A DNA stretch of 64,000 nt from Candidatus Tectimicrobiota bacterium (GCA_016192455.1 JACPUC010000008.1:1-64000); one strand, 5' to 3'. Positions 41,457 to 51,364 are shown, numbered from the stretch's first letter. Notes: generated by a model not told the origin, from the sequence alone. Translations and numbers: made by a program.

Positions 41457-43115
41457 TCACGAAGCCAGGCGGAAGGAAATCCACGCAGACCAGTGCGAGC
41501 TCCCCTCGCGCGCCACGCGGAAGCGCCACGGATTGTAGAGCAGGAAGCGCAGCCAGAGGGCGGGGGAGAACGGCCCATAGATGTGCTCTCCACCTTCGAG
41601 GTGCAACTCTCCCCGGACACGATAGGTCTCCTCGCCGATATCGTATTGGATGCGATAGCGGCTGCCGGGTTCCCCTCCCAGACGCACGACGATCCTGCCG
41701 CCGGTGGCCGCGAAGGTGAGCACCTCGCCCGGCTTGGGCGCCAGGACAACGACGCCGCCGCCGTCCTCCGCGGGCGGCACGGCGCCTGGCGGCGGGAGCA
41801 GGCCGTGGCGCTGCTCCTCGTTCGCCGCCCGGATGACCTGCAGGCGCGCGGCGAACTGGGCGCGCACCTGCGGCTGCCGCGCCGCCAGGTCCCGCGTCTC
41901 CTGGGCGTCGGCCTCGAGGTCGTAGAGCTCCTCGCGCTCGATCACCTGGCCGCGCGCGGTCTGGATGTACTTCCAGCGCGGGGACTGCAGCATGCGCAGG
42001 CGCGGCTGGTCGCCCTCGGGACATTGGAAGCCGCACGGGGTTGTCTCCGCGAAGGCGAGGTGCTCCCAGGCGGGGCGCCGATCGAAGAGGAGCGGCAGCA
42101 GCGAACGGCCGGCTCTCCAGGGGAGTGGGGGCAGACGCAGGAGGTCGAAGAGCGTCGGCATCAGGTCGACCCCCTCGACGAGGTGGGGCACGCGCGCCCC
42201 GCGCGGCAGCACCCCCGGCAGGCGCATGATGAGGGGCACCTGAATCACCTCCTGGTAGAGCGTGCCCGCCAGCGAGGTGGAGGCGTGCCCGACGTGCCCA
42301 TGGTCACCCAGCTCCTCGCCATGGTCAGCCCCCACGATGACGAGCGTGGAATCCTCCAGGCCGCGCGCTCGCAACCCCTCCAGGTAGCGGCCGATCTCGG
42401 CATCCTCCTCCAGCACCTCGGCATCGTAGAGCGCCGCGATGGCGCGGCGTTCCGCTTCTCCGAGCCGCAGCGTGCCGCGCTTGATGATGACCTCCTGGCG
42501 CAGGGTCTTCAAGACCGCCGGATTGGCGCCCCCCACGATCCGCCCGTCGGGGTCGAAGCGCGCCAGGGAGGCGGGTTTGGGGTCATAGGGGAGGTGCGGC
42601 CCGGTCAAGTGCAGCCAGAGGAAGAAGGGCCGTTGGGGGTGCGCGTCAAGCCATGCCAGCGGATCGCGCTCGCGCGTCGGCTGGAAGCCGAGGTTGGCGT
42701 AGTTCGGGGTTTGCGTCAGGTAGGAGATGCCCGGCGTGGCGTAGCCGGCGTTCCGCAAGAGGTGGAGCGGCGACAGCGCCCCGGCGGGGAAGCTGTCGCT
42801 GCGCCCCTCCACGCCGTGCACCGAGGGGTAGCGGGAGGTCCACATCGAGATGAGCGCGGCGTTCGTCCAGCTCGCCTGGTTGATGACGCGATCGAAGCGC
42901 ACCCCCTCCCGGGCGAGGCGCTCCAGGTTCGGCGAGGTGGGCCGTCCATAGCCATAGGCGCTGAGGTGCCCGGGGCGCAGGCTGTCGATGGTGATGATGA
43001 AGATATTCAGCTTCGCGGGCGCCAGCGGCCAGGGCGCGATGAGATGGCGGAACCCCAACCAAGCCATCAGGGCGACGAGGAGCAGGAGGACGGCGGCAGC
43101 GCGATGCAGCTTCAT
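41457..43115 (-). CDS. Sulfatase-like alkaline-phosphatase-superfamily enzyme with Thr at the nucleophile position
   Basis: 552 residues. An N-terminal membrane anchor or signal (AAVLLLLVALMAWLGF) precedes a domain with NIFIITIDSLRPGHLSAYGY (metal Asp44), the segment SWTNAALISMWTSRYPSVHG, LWLHLTGPHLPY and VGADHGEELGDHGHVGH (second metal site). In sulfatases the nucleophile reads C/S-x-P-x-R; here Thr84 aligns with that Cys, Ala86 with Pro and Leu88 with Arg, so formylglycine formation is not expected. Thr is the nucleophile in phosphoethanolamine and LTA-synthase-type transferases and some phosphatases. The C-terminal 100 residues form a separate beta domain. Confidence 0.85.
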   Translation of the reverse strand: MKLHRAAAVLLLLVALMAWLGFRHLIAPWPLAPAKLNIFIITIDSLRPGHLSAYGYGRPTSPNLERLAREGVRFDRVINQASWTNAALISMWTSRYPSVHGVEGRSDSFPAGALSPLHLLRNAGYATPGISYLTQTPNYANLGFQPTRERDPLAWLDAHPQRPFFLWLHLTGPHLPYDPKPASLARFDPDGRIVGGANPAVLKTLRQEVIIKRGTLRLGEAERRAIAALYDAEVLEEDAEIGRYLEGLRARGLEDSTLVIVGADHGEELGDHGHVGHASTSLAGTLYQEVIQVPLIMRLPGVLPRGARVPHLVEGVDLMPTLFDLLRLPPLPWRAGRSLLPLLFDRRPAWEHLAFAETTPCGFQCPEGDQPRLRMLQSPRWKYIQTARGQVIEREELYDLEADAQETRDLAARQPQVRAQFAARLQVIRAANEEQRHGLLPPPGAVPPAEDGGGVVVLAPKPGEVLTFAATGGRIVVRLGGEPGSRYRIQYDIGEETYRVRGELHLEGGEHIYGPFSPALWLRFLLYNPWRFRVAREGSSHWSAWISFRLAS

Positions 43116-43244
43116 CTCGATCTCACGTGGCTGATGATGAGAGGGGTGGCCCTGCGCCGCTGCATGGGGCGGCGAGGCGCTCTCCGCCGGCCGCCGGGCC
43201 CGCGCCGCTGCGTCGGGGTGGAGACGGGCCGGCGCCGGGCCTGC

Positions 43245-45002
43245 CTACGGCCTGCCAGCGGCCGGCATTCGGCTCAGCCGCTCCACCATGGCCCGCAGCG
43301 CCGCGGCCTGTTCCTGCTTCGGGTCGAGGGCGAGGGAGCGGCGGAACTGCCGCAACGCGGCCGACGACGCGCCACGCTGCAGCAGGGCGATGCCGAGGTT
43401 CGCGGACGCCGCGGCCTGCTCGGGGACCGAGCGCAACGCCTGCTGGTAAGTGAGGATGGCGCGATCAACCAGACCCCGCTGCCGCAGCGCGATCCCCAGG
43501 TTGTTGAGGGTCTCGGCAGTCCGCGGCTCATAGCGCAGCCAGCGCAGGTAGAGGAGAACCGCCTTGTCGAGGTTTCCCGCCTGCCGCTGCAGGTTGCCGA
43601 TGTTATTGTACGGGTCGCGCTGGCGTGGATCAATGGACAAGGCGGTGAGCCAGGCGTGCCGGGCGGCGTCGGTGCGCCGGCGCTTTTGCAGCTCTTGGGC
43701 GAAGTTCAGGTGGCCGCGCACCCTCCCCGGCTCGCGCGCCGCCCCGAAGCGCCAGAGGGTGTAGTTCGACTCCCAGACGCGGGTCTGCCACACCGTCAGG
43801 ATCACGAAGCAGAGCAGTGCGGCGCCCACCAGCATGCGGACGGCCAGCCGGCGCCGGCGCCCCTCGCCCGCCGGCGCCCGGCTCCTCCCGACGCCGCGCG
43901 CCCGCGCCCCCCGCGCCGCACTCGTGAAGGCCGCCGCCAGGGCCAGGCTCCAGCCGGAGCTGGGGAGGTAGAGGTAGCGTGCGGCGACGGGACTATGGAG
44001 TGGCGCGAGGTTGCTGACCGGCAGGAGAGCAAGGAAGAACCAGAGGAGCCCCAGGCGCAGCGGCCCGGCTCCTGGCGCCCGCCACAGGCCCACCCCGATG
44101 AGCGCTGCCAGCGAGAGCGCCGCGAGGGCGCGCGGATCACGGAGACCCACGTGCAGCGACGTGCTATAATCAATGCTGGCGCCGACGGGCACGAGGCTGT
44201 GGAGGACGTAGAAGACCGCGATGCGCACGGCATTGAGCGCCATCGTCACGGCGCCATCCGCCGCGTCCGGCAGGGGCGGGGGCGTGGGGTTTTGCCGCCA
44301 GTCGAAGCGCACCAGCAGGTAGAGCCCCAGCTCCAGCGCGAGCGCCACCGCAAGCCGGCGCGGCGGTCGGCGCGCCGGGGGCTGGCGCCGCAGCACCAGG
44401 AGGGCGAGGACGAGCGGCGTCGCCAGCGCCATCTCCTTCGCCAGCAGCGCCAGGGCAAGGAAGACGAGCGCCGCGGGACCGCGCCCGCCCCAGCGGGGCC
44501 GCGCGGCGGGACCCCGGCGCGCCGCCGGCGGGGCCAGGATGCAGAGCATGGCGAGGAGACTGAACAAGGCAGCGAGGAGGTCTTCGCGGAAGGCCACGGC
44601 CGCAACGGCTTCCGACGCTGCCGGCAGCACCGCGAAGAAGGCCCCCGTCAGCAAGGCCAGCCCCAGGTCTCCAAACAGCGCGGCTGTCACCAGGACAAGG
44701 GTTGCCGAGGCGAGGGCGTGGAGGAGGACGTTCGTCAGGTGGAAGCCCGCTGGTCGGTCGCCCCAGAGCGCCCAGTCGAACATATAGCTGAGGGTGACGA
44801 GCGGCCGGTAGCTGACCTCGCCCGCCCGCGGGAAGTACCCCTGGCTGAGCAGCTCCGGCAAATGGGCAAGGCTGCGAATAAACGTGTTCTCGGTAACGAC
44901 CCCGCCATCGTCGCCGGTGAAGGCAAAGGAGAGGGTGACGGCATAGGTGAACCCCGCCAGCAGCAGGACGAGCGCGCTTCGCCACAGCCAGGCACGCCAC
45001 AT
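43245..45002 (-). CDS. Polytopic membrane protein with C-terminal TPRs (GT-C/TMTC-like), paralogue 3
   Basis: About 585 residues. First helix LWRSALVLLLAGFTYAVTL, then the loop FAFTGDDGGVVTENTFI with the Asp pair, YRPLVTLSYMFDWALWG and FHLTNVLLHALASATL, closely matching paralogue 1 at 14191 (YRPIVTLSYM..., FHLTNLLLHALN). There are about ten helices to residue 390 and then four or five TPR units (e.g. DPYNNIGNLQRQAGNLDKAV). The start at 45002 is chosen just before the first helix, next to GAGAGG. It is divergent from the giant secreted protein gene, with a 187-bp shared upstream region. Confidence 0.82.
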   Translation of the reverse strand: MWRAWLWRSALVLLLAGFTYAVTLSFAFTGDDGGVVTENTFIRSLAHLPELLSQGYFPRAGEVSYRPLVTLSYMFDWALWGDRPAGFHLTNVLLHALASATLVLVTAALFGDLGLALLTGAFFAVLPAASEAVAAVAFREDLLAALFSLLAMLCILAPPAARRGPAARPRWGGRGPAALVFLALALLAKEMALATPLVLALLVLRRQPPARRPPRRLAVALALELGLYLLVRFDWRQNPTPPPLPDAADGAVTMALNAVRIAVFYVLHSLVPVGASIDYSTSLHVGLRDPRALAALSLAALIGVGLWRAPGAGPLRLGLLWFFLALLPVSNLAPLHSPVAARYLYLPSSGWSLALAAAFTSAARGARARGVGRSRAPAGEGRRRRLAVRMLVGAALLCFVILTVWQTRVWESNYTLWRFGAAREPGRVRGHLNFAQELQKRRRTDAARHAWLTALSIDPRQRDPYNNIGNLQRQAGNLDKAVLLYLRWLRYEPRTAETLNNLGIALRQRGLVDRAILTYQQALRSVPEQAAASANLGIALLQRGASSAALRQFRRSLALDPKQEQAAALRAMVERLSRMPAAGRP

Positions 45003-45189
45003 GCCTCTCACCCGAACCGAGGTGTCGCCACCAAGCGCCAACGATCTCAACGAGCGGAGGCCGACTCGCGCCGCCACCACCGCAGGGCTGGGCTCTGACG
45101 CCGCTCCGGTGCGCGTCGGATCCCCCGGCGTGAACATCGGCGCGCCCGACCACCGGTCGGGTCGCCGGCTTCCCGTTCAACTCAACAGC

Positions 45190-48100
45190 ATGTCGTTTCG
45201 CACCTCAGCCGATCACCTGCACAGAAACCGTGCCGCTTGGAGAGGCGGGGCCCTCCTCGGCTGCCGGCTCGTGGCGGCCTCGCTCCTTTGGTGCATGTCG
45301 TGGAGCGCCACGGCCGCGGCGCAGGGCGGCATCGCCTCTATTTCACCCAAGGGCGCGCTGCAGGGGCAAACCCTCACCGTTACGATTAACGCAACCGGCA
45401 CGAACTTCAACAGCACGACGAGCGTGCGCTTCAGCGGCGAGGGCGTCGGCGTCCTTTCCCTCACCGTTCAGAGCGCCACCCGGCTCAGCCTCCGGGTGCA
45501 GGTCGAGGCGACGGCGCCGCGCCAAAACCGCACCGTCACCGTCACCACCAACAGCATCTCCATCCCCCCCGGCAGCTTCATCATCGACGCCGCTTTCGAC
45601 GTGCTGACGGCGCTGAACGAGTACCGCGTCGACAACAGCGGCGTCGGCTCCTTTCTCCTCGAAGTGGTGCCGCTGGCGCGATTCCAACCCGAGCCTGCAA
45701 TCGAGTCGGTCACCGTCGATCTCCGGCAGTTCGGCGTCACCGATCTCCTCACCTTGCTCGACAACGGTCAGGGGGGCGACCGCGTCGCCGGCGACAAGAC
45801 CTACACCACCCGCGTGACGATCCCCGCCGCCACGACGGAGCAGATCTTTCAAGCGCCGATCCGCGTGCTCGAGTCTGTCCAGGATTCCACCTCCACCGGT
45901 TTTGCCCGGATTATCGTCGAAGAGGCGTCGGACCCCTTCATCCTGGGAATCACGCCGCAGGGGGCCATCCCCGGCGGCAGCATCACGATTCGCGGCAGCG
46001 GCTTCGATCGCACGCCCGCCAACAACGTCGTACGCCTCGGCGCCGAGACGCTGCAGGTCTCCGCGGTGACGGTGGAGGAGAGCTTCGTCCTCCTCACGGC
46101 TCTCCTGCCAGCCACCGCCGCCACCGGCAGCGTCACGGTCTCGCGCGGCAGGAAGACGAGCAATGCCGTGAGCTACGGCGTCGGCACGGCGTCGATCCTG
46201 GGCACGGTCCTGGCCACCGACACGGGCCAGCCCCTGCGGGGAGCCACCGTGAGCCTCACGCCGCTCGGTCGCAGCGCCGTGTCGGGAACAAGCGGCGACT
46301 ACCAGCTCCTCAACCTGCCGCGCGGCACCTACACGCTCACCGCCTCGCTCAGCAGCTTCCTGTCGGCGCAGGTGGAGAACGTGGCGGTCACCAGCGCCGG
46401 TGTGCAGACGATCGATTTCTCCCTGCCAAGGGTGACGACGGCCGCGGGAGGGATCAGCGGCCGGGTCCTGAACGCCGTCAGCGGCGCCGCCCTCCCCGCC
46501 ATCACGGTGCGCGCCGGGACCGCCTCGACCAGCACGGATGCCCAAGGCGCCTTTACGTTGACGTCGATCCCAGCCGGAGGGGCCACCGTCTCCGTCCAGG
46601 CAGCGGGCTTCGAGCCGTTCAGCACCACGGTCACGGTGCAGGCAGGCGGGGAGACGGCGCTCACCATCCGCCTGACGCCGACACCCACGGACGGCGGCGC
46701 GGGTGAGCGACGCGGGCGCATCGTCGGCATCGTCCTGAACGATCTCACCGGCGCCGCGGTGCCAGGAGCAAACGTGCAGGCCGGCGCCGCCGCCACCCAG
46801 GCTGACGCGGCGGGAGCGTTCACCCTGGAGAACCTCCCCGCCGGCGAGCTGGCCGTCGCGGCGCAGGCCGACGGCTTCACCCCCTTGACCACCGGCGTCA
46901 CCGTCCAGGCCGATCAGGAGACGGCGCTCACCATCCGCCTGACGCCCACGCCCACGGACGGCGGCGCGGGCGAGCAACGCGGCCGCATCGTCGGCGTGGT
47001 GCTGAATGACCGTAACGGCGCGGCGGTGCCAGGAGCCCGCGTGCAGGCCGGCGCCGCCACCCAGACCAACAGCGCCGGGGAATTCACCCTGGGGAACCTC
47101 CCCGCCGGCGAGCTGACCATCGCCGCGCAGGCCGACGGCTTCACCCCCTTGACCACCAGCGTCACCGTCCAGGCCGATCAGGAGACGGCGCTCACTATCC
47201 GCCTGACGCCGACCGGGCCGGCGCCGGGAACGCCGGAGGTGACGATCCAGCCCCAGGCGGTGCGGCGGCAGCCCTTCACCTTCCAGTTCACCCTCGCCGA
47301 TGCGGATGGCGTTGCCTCGCTCGACCTCGGCACGCTCCGCGTCACCTTCAACGGCGCGGAGGTTTCCGAGGCCGTGCGGGCGGGGATTGCGGCGCAGACC
47401 ATCAGCCAGCAGGCCATCTCCGCCGCGGCCACGACCTTCTCCGTGGCCGGGCTCACCCTGCCCCCCGGACGCGCGGCGATCAGCATCAGCGTCGCCGACA
47501 TGGAGGGAAGGGTCGGCGGCGCCGAGGTCCGCTACGCCATCACCGCGTTCCCCAGCCTGGCGCCCCAGGTTCCCGAAGTTGCGGCAACGCCGCTCGCGGA
47601 TGGCATCCAGATGCGCTGGGGCACGGTCGGCGATGCTCCCACCACCTTCCGGGTCTATGTCGGCCAGCCGACAGCCTTTGACAGCCCGGCCTTCACGCGC
47701 TCGCTGGAGCTGGAGGATGCCACCGAGGCGCGGCTCGGGGGCCTGGCGCAGGATCAGCTCAGCTTCTTCGCCGTCACGGCGCAGACCGCGGACGCCGCCG
47801 AAGGCTTGCGGATTCCCCAGGCGAAGCTCGTCCCCGTCCCTGCCGCGCAGCGCTCGAGCGTGAGCGCCCAGCAGGCTCGGCAGACGGCGCTGCAGGGCCT
47901 GGGCGGCCTTACCGTCACCATTCCCGCCAACGGGCTGCCTGCATCCGGAACCCTGACACTCAGCGCCATGCAGGAGCAGTCCCTGCCGCGCCCGCTGGCT
48001 GACTCCTTCGTGCGCCTCGTGGGCGGATTCGTCTACGACCTCAACCTGGAGGGGCAGTTCCTCACCCGCCTTGCCTCGCCGGCGATCCTCAGCCGCTTGG

Positions 48101-51093
48101 CGGCGGCGGGAGACCTGCGCAGTGGTGAAACCGTTGACAACCTCCTCTTCCTCCACTCGCTCGATGGGGCTGCCTGGCAAGGCCTCGCCACCACTCCGCC
48201 GGCGGCGATCGGCGGCGAGGTGCAGGCGGAGCTGCCGACGCTGGGGTTTATCGCCCTCGTCCATCCGCTGGCAACGCGGCAGACCCTCAGCAACGACGGG
48301 CACATCCTTGCCCTGTCGCCCACGAATGTCACCGGCACGGCGGTGAGTCGCCTGATCGAGGCATTCGGCAACGCCTTCGCGCGCCTGCGAGCCCTCCCCT
48401 TCTTCGGCGCCTTCCTCCCCACCATCGCGGAACCACCCGTGACGGTGCGGCTCGTTGCCGGCGCGCCGCCCGGCGGGGTGGTCCGGCCCCTCGTCTCTCT
48501 CAACTCCGGCGCGCCCGCCGCAGCCTACCTACTCGGCGCCTCGATCATCGAGATGCCACCGGACGCCGAGGCCGCCTCCCTCAGCTCCCTCGCCACGCGC
48601 ACCCTCTTTCAGCTCCTTCTCAACCGGCTCTTCGCCGCGCGGGGAGAGGATGAGGTCGTCCTGGCGGAGAACTACGTCTGGCTGCGCCAGGCCAGCGCCC
48701 TCCTCATCGAGAACCTGCTCGAGGACGCGAGCAATCGCTATCGGAGCCTGCTGACCTACCGCTTCCTGAACCACCCGCCCGCGGAGTGGGCGTACTCCGC
48801 CGAGGGGGCGGACGGGGCGCTCGTGCCGGAGCGCGGCCCCGCCCTCTTCCTCATGATGCTCGACGACCTCGCCCGTCTTGCGAACCACGGCACGGCTGCG
48901 GCGACGCCCGCGCGGGGCGTGGCGAAGCGCCAGCAGCTCGACGATTCAGGCACTGCAGCCGGCGAGGCGCCAGGCGACACGGCGATGCAGGCCGGCAGCG
49001 AAGAACCGCCGACACCGGCAGCGCCGGCCGTCGTGCGCGATGACGGGCTGCTCCTTCTCGATGCCGAGAGCTTCTCACTGCTCGCGCCCCTCCTCGCCCG
49101 CGCCGCGCAGAACGCCGATGGCGGCGTCCACACCTTGCGCGGCAGCTTCCTGTCGCGCAGCGCTCTGCCGGCGAGCATTGCGGCGGCCCTGCCGGCGGAG
49201 GCCGAGGGGATCATGGGCGACGCGGAGGGTCTGCTGCGCATCGCCCCGGCGCGACTCCCCGGCGCCGCCTCTCCGCTCCTGGAGACACTCTACCAGAACT
49301 TCAGCCCTCAGCTCGCAGCCTTCGATAACGTGCAGCAGGCCCTCATCCTGCTGGGGATCACCGGCTCGCCCCACCCCCTGCTCAACGACTTCGCCGAGCA
49401 GCTCTGGGCCGCCGGCGAAACGCGGGAGCTGCGCCAGGTGCGCGAGGCGAACGATGCCCCCCTGGGGCGCACGCTGGAGAGCCTGGGGCTTTTCGAACAG
49501 CCACCCTTGTCGATCTGGGCCGGCGTGGCCGAGCCGAATCGGCTGCTCCTGACCCCCGCCACGCTGCGTACGGGACTCCTGCTGACCACCGAGCCCCGCC
49601 CGGCTCGCACCTCCCGCGCCTGGCTCATGGCGCCCGACGCGCAGACCGCGGCGGGGGCCACGCTGGTGCTCGTCGATGAGGCGAACGCCGGGCTGCGAGG
49701 CTCGCTCTTCGGCCTGCGGGAAGCCTCGGACGGCACGCTGTCGGCGAAGTTCCTCGCCGCACTCTCGGCGACGGAGCCCGCGGTCGCGCCGGGGATCGGC
49801 CAGGCCGGGCCGCTCAATGCGGCGCCGGAGACCTACGCCGGGGCCATCCTCGTGCTGACGAATCCGGACGAGGCGCCTCGGACGCCTCCCCGCATCCCCC
49901 AGGTGCGCCTCCTGGCGCTCAGCCTCAGCGCTTTGCAGCCGAGCGAGCCCGCCGGCGATCAGCCGTTGACGATCACCGGCAGCGGCTTCATCAGCGAAAC
50001 CCCCGCCGCCTACCGCGTCGTCTTTCCGAACGGCCGCGTCGTCACGCCGGACAGTGTCAATCCCGCGCGGTCCAGCCTCATCGTGACGCCGCCTGTGGAG
50101 GTGGAGAGCGGCACCCTGCACCTCGAGCTCTTCGGGGTGCCGAGCAACCACCTAGCTTTCCTGGCCGCGACGACCCCTCTCACCGGCGTCGTGCGCGGCG
50201 CCGCGGGTGAGGTGCTGGCGGGGGCCACGGTGCGCCTCCCGGCCCTGGAGCGCGAGGCGACCACCGACGCGGAGGGGCGCTATCGCCTCGCCCTGCCGCG
50301 GGCCCTCGGAGCGGCCAACATCCGCTTGAGCGTGGAGGCGACCGCCGCGGGCTTCCTGATGGGAGAGCAGACGGTGCGCTTCACCGGCGCGCCGTTGGCG
50401 GTGGACTTTGAACTCTTCGCGGAGGGCATTGAGCCGGGCACCATCCCCTTGCGCGGCACGGTCCTCGACGCGGCCTTCCGGCCGATCCCCGGCGCCACCG
50501 TGGAAGTCCCGGTGCTGCAGCGCGTGGTGGCCACCGACGCCAACGGCGCCTACGAGTTCGGCATCCCCCAGGAGCTCGGCAGCGTCAACCTGCGCATCCA
50601 GATCATCGCCCGGGCGCCGTTCTTCGAGACCGTCACGCAGACCCTCACCATCATCCTCGAGCCCCTCACCGTCGACTTCATCCTCCCCATCTCCCCCTTC
50701 AGCAGGGTCCTCGACGCCGCGCGTCACCACCTTGGCGATGACGACTTCTCGACGTCGGTCAACACTGGGCTTACCCTGCCGTCGGAGGGGGCGACCTACA
50801 CGCTCAGCTTCGATTTGCGCGAGGTCATTTCCTTCACCGGGATCTTCCGGCAGGGAACAATCCTCCTCAATGTCGTTGGGGTGCAGCTCAACAACCCCAT
50901 CACCCTGAACGGCACGCTCCTCGGCGCGGTGGCGCAGAACGGCGACGGCATCGCCTTCTCGTTCCCCCCAACGCTCCTGCGCCGGGAAGGCAACATCCTG
51001 CAGATCACCTCCGTCTCCAGCAGCAGCATCGACTTCGTGCCCAACAACCTGGACGACTTCGAGTTCTCCAACCTGCGCCTCGATCTGCGCTGA
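45190..51093 (+). CDS. Giant secreted modular protein with IPT/TIG-like and carboxypeptidase-regulatory repeats
   Basis: 1,967 residues. Signal peptide LVAASLLWCMSWSATAAAQG, then an IPT/TIG-like domain (SISPKGALQGQTLTVTI), a second one near 250-340 (GITPQGAIPGGSITIRGSGF), and four CarboxypepD_reg-like units around 335-680. Two units are near-copies of an 89-residue repeat. A long unassigned middle (about 700-1570) includes FNIII-like and alpha/beta stretches. A third IPT-like unit lies near 1580, two further regulatory-type units follow, and a C-terminal beta-sandwich could bind carbohydrate. The start is at 45190, because that ATG directly precedes the signal peptide, but the ribosome site is weak. 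Probably a surface or matrix component. Confidence 0.8.
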   Translation: MSFRTSADHLHRNRAAWRGGALLGCRLVAASLLWCMSWSATAAAQGGIASISPKGALQGQTLTVTINATGTNFNSTTSVRFSGEGVGVLSLTVQSATRLSLRVQVEATAPRQNRTVTVTTNSISIPPGSFIIDAAFDVLTALNEYRVDNSGVGSFLLEVVPLARFQPEPAIESVTVDLRQFGVTDLLTLLDNGQGGDRVAGDKTYTTRVTIPAATTEQIFQAPIRVLESVQDSTSTGFARIIVEEASDPFILGITPQGAIPGGSITIRGSGFDRTPANNVVRLGAETLQVSAVTVEESFVLLTALLPATAATGSVTVSRGRKTSNAVSYGVGTASILGTVLATDTGQPLRGATVSLTPLGRSAVSGTSGDYQLLNLPRGTYTLTASLSSFLSAQVENVAVTSAGVQTIDFSLPRVTTAAGGISGRVLNAVSGAALPAITVRAGTASTSTDAQGAFTLTSIPAGGATVSVQAAGFEPFSTTVTVQAGGETALTIRLTPTPTDGGAGERRGRIVGIVLNDLTGAAVPGANVQAGAAATQADAAGAFTLENLPAGELAVAAQADGFTPLTTGVTVQADQETALTIRLTPTPTDGGAGEQRGRIVGVVLNDRNGAAVPGARVQAGAATQTNSAGEFTLGNLPAGELTIAAQADGFTPLTTSVTVQADQETALTIRLTPTGPAPGTPEVTIQPQAVRRQPFTFQFTLADADGVASLDLGTLRVTFNGAEVSEAVRAGIAAQTISQQAISAAATTFSVAGLTLPPGRAAISISVADMEGRVGGAEVRYAITAFPSLAPQVPEVAATPLADGIQMRWGTVGDAPTTFRVYVGQPTAFDSPAFTRSLELEDATEARLGGLAQDQLSFFAVTAQTADAAEGLRIPQAKLVPVPAAQRSSVSAQQARQTALQGLGGLTVTIPANGLPASGTLTLSAMQEQSLPRPLADSFVRLVGGFVYDLNLEGQFLTRLASPAILSRLAAAGDLRSGETVDNLLFLHSLDGAAWQGLATTPPAAIGGEVQAELPTLGFIALVHPLATRQTLSNDGHILALSPTNVTGTAVSRLIEAFGNAFARLRALPFFGAFLPTIAEPPVTVRLVAGAPPGGVVRPLVSLNSGAPAAAYLLGASIIEMPPDAEAASLSSLATRTLFQLLLNRLFAARGEDEVVLAENYVWLRQASALLIENLLEDASNRYRSLLTYRFLNHPPAEWAYSAEGADGALVPERGPALFLMMLDDLARLANHGTAAATPARGVAKRQQLDDSGTAAGEAPGDTAMQAGSEEPPTPAAPAVVRDDGLLLLDAESFSLLAPLLARAAQNADGGVHTLRGSFLSRSALPASIAAALPAEAEGIMGDAEGLLRIAPARLPGAASPLLETLYQNFSPQLAAFDNVQQALILLGITGSPHPLLNDFAEQLWAAGETRELRQVREANDAPLGRTLESLGLFEQPPLSIWAGVAEPNRLLLTPATLRTGLLLTTEPRPARTSRAWLMAPDAQTAAGATLVLVDEANAGLRGSLFGLREASDGTLSAKFLAALSATEPAVAPGIGQAGPLNAAPETYAGAILVLTNPDEAPRTPPRIPQVRLLALSLSALQPSEPAGDQPLTITGSGFISETPAAYRVVFPNGRVVTPDSVNPARSSLIVTPPVEVESGTLHLELFGVPSNHLAFLAATTPLTGVVRGAAGEVLAGATVRLPALEREATTDAEGRYRLALPRALGAANIRLSVEATAAGFLMGEQTVRFTGAPLAVDFELFAEGIEPGTIPLRGTVLDAAFRPIPGATVEVPVLQRVVATDANGAYEFGIPQELGSVNLRIQIIARAPFFETVTQTLTIILEPLTVDFILPISPFSRVLDAARHHLGDDDFSTSVNTGLTLPSEGATYTLSFDLREVISFTGIFRQGTILLNVVGVQLNNPITLNGTLLGAVAQNGDGIAFSFPPTLLRREGNILQITSVSSSSIDFVPNNLDDFEFSNLRLDLR
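46684..47217 (+). repeat. Tandem 267-bp in-frame repeat (two near-identical 89-residue units)
   Basis: Within the giant protein, the segment beginning CCCACGGACGGCGGCGCGGG at 46684 recurs at 46951, 267 bp later. Both copies run through a regulatory-type module ending TIRLTPT. Long stretches such as GFTPLTTGVTVQADQETALT and its twin differ by only one or two residues. Low DNA divergence indicates recent duplication or gene conversion. Confidence 0.85.
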
Positions 51094-51364
51094 GCTGAGG
51101 TTTGACGCGGCACGGGCGGGAGAAATGTCGTACATTGTAAGGAGTAAGGAGCTTCACGACGCGCGGAGCCGGCGCGGCAGGCGGCGTCGCCCCGCATGGT
51201 TTGGCGGGGACGTGCCCATCACCGTGCCCCGGGGCGCGCGGGAGCTCGCCTCGTCGCGGCCCGCTCCGCGGCGGCGCCGCGCCGGCGCAGGCCGCCGGCC
51301 CGGCGCGGGAGAGCGGGGGAAGCGGGTCCCGCACGCCCCGTGCGCCAGCGTGAGGAGACTCAGC

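Noticed and set aside
40569-45098. A 1,509-codon open frame on the plus strand across four minus-strand genes
   Set aside because: It is antisense to two TPR genes, a sulfatase-like gene and a secreted protein, all with clear motifs. Its product is Arg/Gly/Ala/Gln-rich without domains. Long antisense frames are expected in very GC-rich coding DNA.
46684-47217. Could the tandem repeat be a CRISPR or other array?
   Set aside because: The units are 267 bp, in frame, inside a protein and without spacers; they are protein-domain repeats.
45343-48303. A 986-codon open frame opposite the giant exoprotein
   Set aside because: The plus-strand protein has a signal peptide and known modules in this interval; the antisense product is Arg/Gly/Asp-rich and featureless.
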